Positions 61,514-64,000 of a stretch of DNA of 64,000 nt are shown in pieces (position 1 is the first letter of the stretch; every line of letters starts with the position of its first letter). Both the position numbers and the translations under genes were made by a program. The notes beneath the pieces are model-generated. The model saw only the letters and a program-made list of their open reading frames with translations. It searched no databases and was not told the DNA's origin. The DNA is from Isosphaeraceae bacterium (GTDB taxonomy: Bacteria; Planctomycetota; Planctomycetia; Isosphaerales; Isosphaeraceae). The stretch covers positions 3,924,859 to 3,988,858 of the forward strand of contig BPJS01000001.1 in the NCBI GenBank assembly GCA_026004735.1, written 5' to 3'.

Positions 61514-62362
61514 ATGAGCTCGTTCGACCTGGACCCGCGCCACGCCAGCCGTCCGCGGCGCGTCGCTCTCCTGCTCGCCGCCGTCTGGGTCCTCTGGCTC
61601 TTCGCCGCCACCACCTACGCCCAGGATGGCGAGGCCGCTGAGCCCGCCCCGCTCCCCGAAGCGACCACCGCGGCGCCCAAAATCTCGATGCTCCAATACC
61701 TCCTCAAGGCCCACTCCGACCCCCTCGCCGCTTTCATTGGTCTGCTCCTGCTCGGTTTGTCCGTCTACTTCTTCGCTCAAGTCATCCGCTTTTTCATGGA
61801 GTTCCGCATCGAAGAGGCCGTCCCTCCAGCCCTGATCGAAAAGGTCGAGGCCGCGATCCGGGAAAAGCGCATCCAGGAGGCCTACGAGGCCTGCCGCGAC
61901 GATAACAGCTTCGTCGCCCGACTGATCCGGACCGGCATCGCCAACCTTCAGTACGGCCGCTCTGAAGCCAAGGAAGCCATGAACGTCGCCGCCGAAGAGA
62001 CCGTCGTCACCCTCGAGTCCCGAATCAGCTACTTGGCCACGATCGGCACCCTCGGCCCCATGATCGGCCTGGTCGGAACCATCTGGGGCATGATCCATAG
62101 CTTCCAGGAAATCGCCACGGCCGGCGGCCGCCAGCCCCGCGCCGATCAGGTGGCCGGCGGCATCGCGACCGCTCTGTTTATCACGCTCGAAGGCGTCTCC
62201 CTGTCCGTTCCCGCCATCTTCTTCTTCGCCTTCTTCCGCAACCGCATCGCACAGATGGCCATGGAAGCCACCAAGGTCGCCGACCGCACGATTAACGCCA
62301 TCTGGACCGCCGCCAAACAACCTCAACCGGCGGCCACCACCACTGCCGCCGCCAAACCCTGA
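61514..62362 (+). CDS. ExbB/TolQ/MotA-family proton channel
   Basis: 282 residues. Signal-like N-terminus (VALLLAAVWVLWLFAATTYAQ, seen in two parts) and three transmembrane segments: IGLLLLGLSVYFFAQVIRFF (about 77-96), GTLGPMIGLVGTIWGMIHSF (about 180-199) and FITLEGVSLSVPAIFFFAFF (about 219-238). These are the ExbB/TolQ TM2-TM3 motifs, forming the proton path with ExbD. The N-terminal extension is typical of planctomycete and other delta-type ExbB proteins. It is followed by two ExbD genes. Confidence 0.9.
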   Translation: MSSFDLDPRHASRPRRVALLLAAVWVLWLFAATTYAQDGEAAEPAPLPEATTAAPKISMLQYLLKAHSDPLAAFIGLLLLGLSVYFFAQVIRFFMEFRIEEAVPPALIEKVEAAIREKRIQEAYEACRDDNSFVARLIRTGIANLQYGRSEAKEAMNVAAEETVVTLESRISYLATIGTLGPMIGLVGTIWGMIHSFQEIATAGGRQPRADQVAGGIATALFITLEGVSLSVPAIFFFAFFRNRIAQMAMEATKVADRTINAIWTAAKQPQPAATTTAAAKP

Positions 62363-62401
62363 ACTTCTCCCTCTCCTCTCCGGTTTCAAAACCTTGCAAC
62401 T

Positions 62402-62872
62402 ATGGCCGGCAGCGTCACCAACGAAATCCGGGCCGAGCCGAATCTGACGCCCCTGCTCGACGTCGTCTTCCAGCTCATCACCTTCTTCATGCTCGTCTTC
62501 AAAATCAGCGGCGCCGACTTCGATCAGCGCGTGCGGTTGCCGGTGGCTGGCTCGGCTATGCCCGTCGAAGGCTCGGTAGTCGACCAGGACCGCCTGATCC
62601 TCAACATCGACGCCGATGGTCGCCTGCTCTGGTCCGGACAGGTCCTCGACGTCGAGTCCGCCATCAAAAAAATCCGCGACCAGGCCGAGTTGGCCCGCCT
62701 CAACCTCAAGGTCGGCGGGAAGGAACTCGCCGCCGGCGACCCCCTACCCACCATCATCATCCTCCGCGCCGACCGCTCCGTTCCCTTCTCGCAAATCTAC
62801 CGCTACATCCAGGCCTGTCAGGCCAACGGCTTCACACGCTTTGCGCTCAAAGCCATGAATGCCGAAGGGTGA
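62402..62872 (+). CDS. ExbD/TolR-family protein (first)
   Basis: 156 residues. One N-terminal helix (LLDVVFQLITFFMLVFK), with the critical Asp in PLLDVVFQ, then a periplasmic domain (about 60-155) with the ExbD pattern VESAIKKIRDQA and PTIIILRADRSVPFSQIYRYI. It pairs with ExbB, and the proton flow is coupled to TonB- or Tol-type energy use. Here no TonB homologue is visible. The second ExbD follows with a start overlap or small gap. Confidence 0.9.
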   Translation: MAGSVTNEIRAEPNLTPLLDVVFQLITFFMLVFKISGADFDQRVRLPVAGSAMPVEGSVVDQDRLILNIDADGRLLWSGQVLDVESAIKKIRDQAELARLNLKVGGKELAAGDPLPTIIILRADRSVPFSQIYRYIQACQANGFTRFALKAMNAEG

Positions 62873-62880
62873 CCCCCGCC

Positions 62881-63369
62881 ATGCGCCGCTCCAAACAGCA
62901 CGAAGTCGAAATCCAGATCACTCCGATGCTCGACATGGCGTTCCAGTTGCTCACCTTCTTCATCCTGACCTACCAGCCCGCACCGGTCGAAGGCCAGTTT
63001 TCCATGAACCTCCTGCCCGCCGCGCCCGCCGTCAGCCTCGACGCCGAAGCCCCCGCCGCCGACCAGTCCCAACCCGCCGAGCTGCCCGCGGCCCTGCGCA
63101 CTCTGACCACCAGTATTTTCGCTGCCCCCGACGGCCAGATCGGCCACATCACTGTCGGCGAAAACGAGTACGCTACCCTCGAACAACTCAAAGCCCGCCT
63201 CGTCGAAATCGTCTCTGACAAAACCCTTCCCTTCGACCAGGCGATCATCCAGGCCGACCCCCGACTCTCCTGGGACGCCCTCATGAAGGTCGTCGACGTC
63301 TTCGCGGGCAAAGACGTCAACCTCACCAAACTCAGCTTCGCTCCGCTCGAATCCGAACCGGCGCTGTGA
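62881..63369 (+). CDS. ExbD/TolR-family protein (second)
   Basis: 162 residues from the ATG at 62881 with GAAGGG about 11 bases upstream. A GTG at 62869 overlaps the first ExbD stop (GTGA) and is an alternative. ITPMLDMAFQLLTFFIL carries the essential Asp (about residue 18). The periplasmic part differs from the first ExbD, with a loop at LPAAPAVSLDAEAPA. Two ExbD in one operon suggest a heteromeric rotor, as in gliding or long-distance envelope motors, but the function is open. Confidence 0.88.
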   Translation: MRRSKQHEVEIQITPMLDMAFQLLTFFILTYQPAPVEGQFSMNLLPAAPAVSLDAEAPAADQSQPAELPAALRTLTTSIFAAPDGQIGHITVGENEYATLEQLKARLVEIVSDKTLPFDQAIIQADPRLSWDALMKVVDVFAGKDVNLTKLSFAPLESEPAL

Positions 63370-63371
63370 CC

Positions 63372-64000
63372 ATGCCCCCCCGTAGCAACGGTTTTTTTCG
63401 CGGTTCCGAGCTGCCCCGCCTCATATTCCTGATCGGATTGCTTGTCGTCGGCTCCGCCCTGGTCTACCGAATTCTCTCCCAGCAGCCCTCCCGCCAACCC
63501 GCTCGTCCCGTCCCGGTCGCCCAACGCACCCCGCTGCCTCCCCCGGACGACTCCTTCGAACTTTCCGGCGTCATCGACCGCCAACCGCTCAACCCCCGCG
63601 AAAACCCCGGCTACCTCTTGCTCCTGGAGCGGGTCCGCCAGACCCCGCCCGAAGCCCTGGCTCGGGCCGCACGCCGCGATGTCCTCTTCAGCCAACTCGT
63701 CACCAACCCTGCACGATACCGCGGCCTCCCCATCCGCGTCGAAGGCACCCTGCTCCGCCTCCTCGAGCAGCACCCGATCGACTCCCAGCTCTTCCCCGAC
63801 GGCCGTTTCTACGAAGGGTGGACCATCACACCGGACAGCCAGGATTACCCCTGGATCCTCGTCTTTGAAAACGCCCCGCCCAATCTGCCGGTGGGCGACG
63901 ATCTTCGGGCCTACATCTCCTTCGACGGCTATTTCTTCAAGCTCATGGCCTACGTCGCCGGCGACACAACCCGCTTTGCGCCCCTGCTGATCGGACGCCT
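63372..64000 (+). CDS. Membrane-anchored protein, truncated by window edge
   Basis: 209 residues visible from the ATG at 63372, two bases after the ExbD stop. One N-terminal helix (LIFLIGLLVVGSALVYRIL) then a periplasmic part with a Pro-rich linker. The domain (about 65 onward) begins FELSGVIDRQPL and contains YRGLPIRVEGTLLRLLEQ and YEGWTITPDSQDYPWILVF. The pattern resembles OB-like strands. No family recognised. It is fused tightly to the ExbB/ExbD operon, so it is likely the effector or partner of that motor. Confidence 0.7.
   Translation, partial: MPPRSNGFFRGSELPRLIFLIGLLVVGSALVYRILSQQPSRQPARPVPVAQRTPLPPPDDSFELSGVIDRQPLNPRENPGYLLLLERVRQTPPEALARAARRDVLFSQLVTNPARYRGLPIRVEGTLLRLLEQHPIDSQLFPDGRFYEGWTITPDSQDYPWILVFENAPPNLPVGDDLRAYISFDGYFFKLMAYVAGDTTRFAPLLIGR

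Noticed and set aside
1..64000. CRISPR arrays, insertion sequences, prophage genes
   Set aside because: No spaced direct repeats, transposase motifs (DDE, HUH) or phage structural proteins were seen.

Overview
The window comes from the chromosome of a planctomycete with high G+C (about two thirds G+C by eye). The evidence is a set of families largely confined to, or typical of, that phylum: a very large PVC-type haem (CxxCH) protein with a DUF1080-like tail, a DUF1501 Tat-exported protein, a DUF1571 lipoprotein, a planctomycete-type Ser/Thr kinase next to a PP2C phosphatase, and the 67-residue small basic protein shared by Planctomycetes, Verrucomicrobia and Chlamydiae. No insertion sequence, prophage, CRISPR array or rRNA was seen. 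It reads as stable chromosomal backbone. The + strand is C-rich over genes of both orientations, so genes on the two strands differ visibly in codon usage.

Layout. 1-6702 (minus): rimO, pgsA, uppP, addB and a truncated addA, tightly packed, several with 4-base start/stop overlaps. 6943-7016: tRNA-Arg(UCG). 7165-9230: a quinone-reductase-like MDR enzyme, a Rieske ferredoxin and a LOG-family enzyme. 9304-12181: a secreted M28 peptidase and a divergent SdpR/SdpI-like pair with a clear promoter and operator. 12274-14632: a NagB-like protein with an altered active site and a DUF1501 protein. 14925-22468 (minus): an unrecognised 1152-residue membrane protein followed by the PVC cytochrome. 22607-26182: a PIG-L/BshB deacetylase, a PP2C phosphatase and kinase pair, and a small protein. 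26306-36713 (plus): Lhr helicase, an LpxH-like phosphoesterase, fumarase, and three poorly known membrane or secreted proteins. 36957-49140 (minus): a hydrolase, an enolase-superfamily enzyme, a response regulator, a DUF1571 lipoprotein, a GH3-family enzyme, a membrane hydrolase, and then an acyl-chain cluster. 49465-57692: secreted propeller protein, second M28 peptidase, small aromatic-rich secreted protein, lipoprotein, M20 peptidase, EF-P, ZIP transporter, pterin dehydratase and small basic protein. 57906-64000 (plus): purC, aroC, an exported or membrane protein, and an ExbB/ExbD/ExbD operon running off the end.

The most interesting region is 44574-49140: two hot-dog dehydratases, an acyl carrier protein with an insertion of about 40 residues, and two translationally coupled ketosynthases. 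One ketosynthase has an intact Cys-His-His triad. In the other the Cys is Glu and the second His is Asn. That is the KS-alpha/KS-beta (chain-length-factor) pattern of type II polyketide or polyene synthases, rather than ordinary FabF housekeeping. A membrane-anchored alpha/beta hydrolase and a GH3-type acyl-adenylate enzyme follow on the same strand and may release or transfer the product.

Certainty is highest for the named housekeeping enzymes and lowest for start codons: this genome uses GTG and TTG starts and many genes lack a clear Shine-Dalgarno. Starts I moved are explained in the entries.
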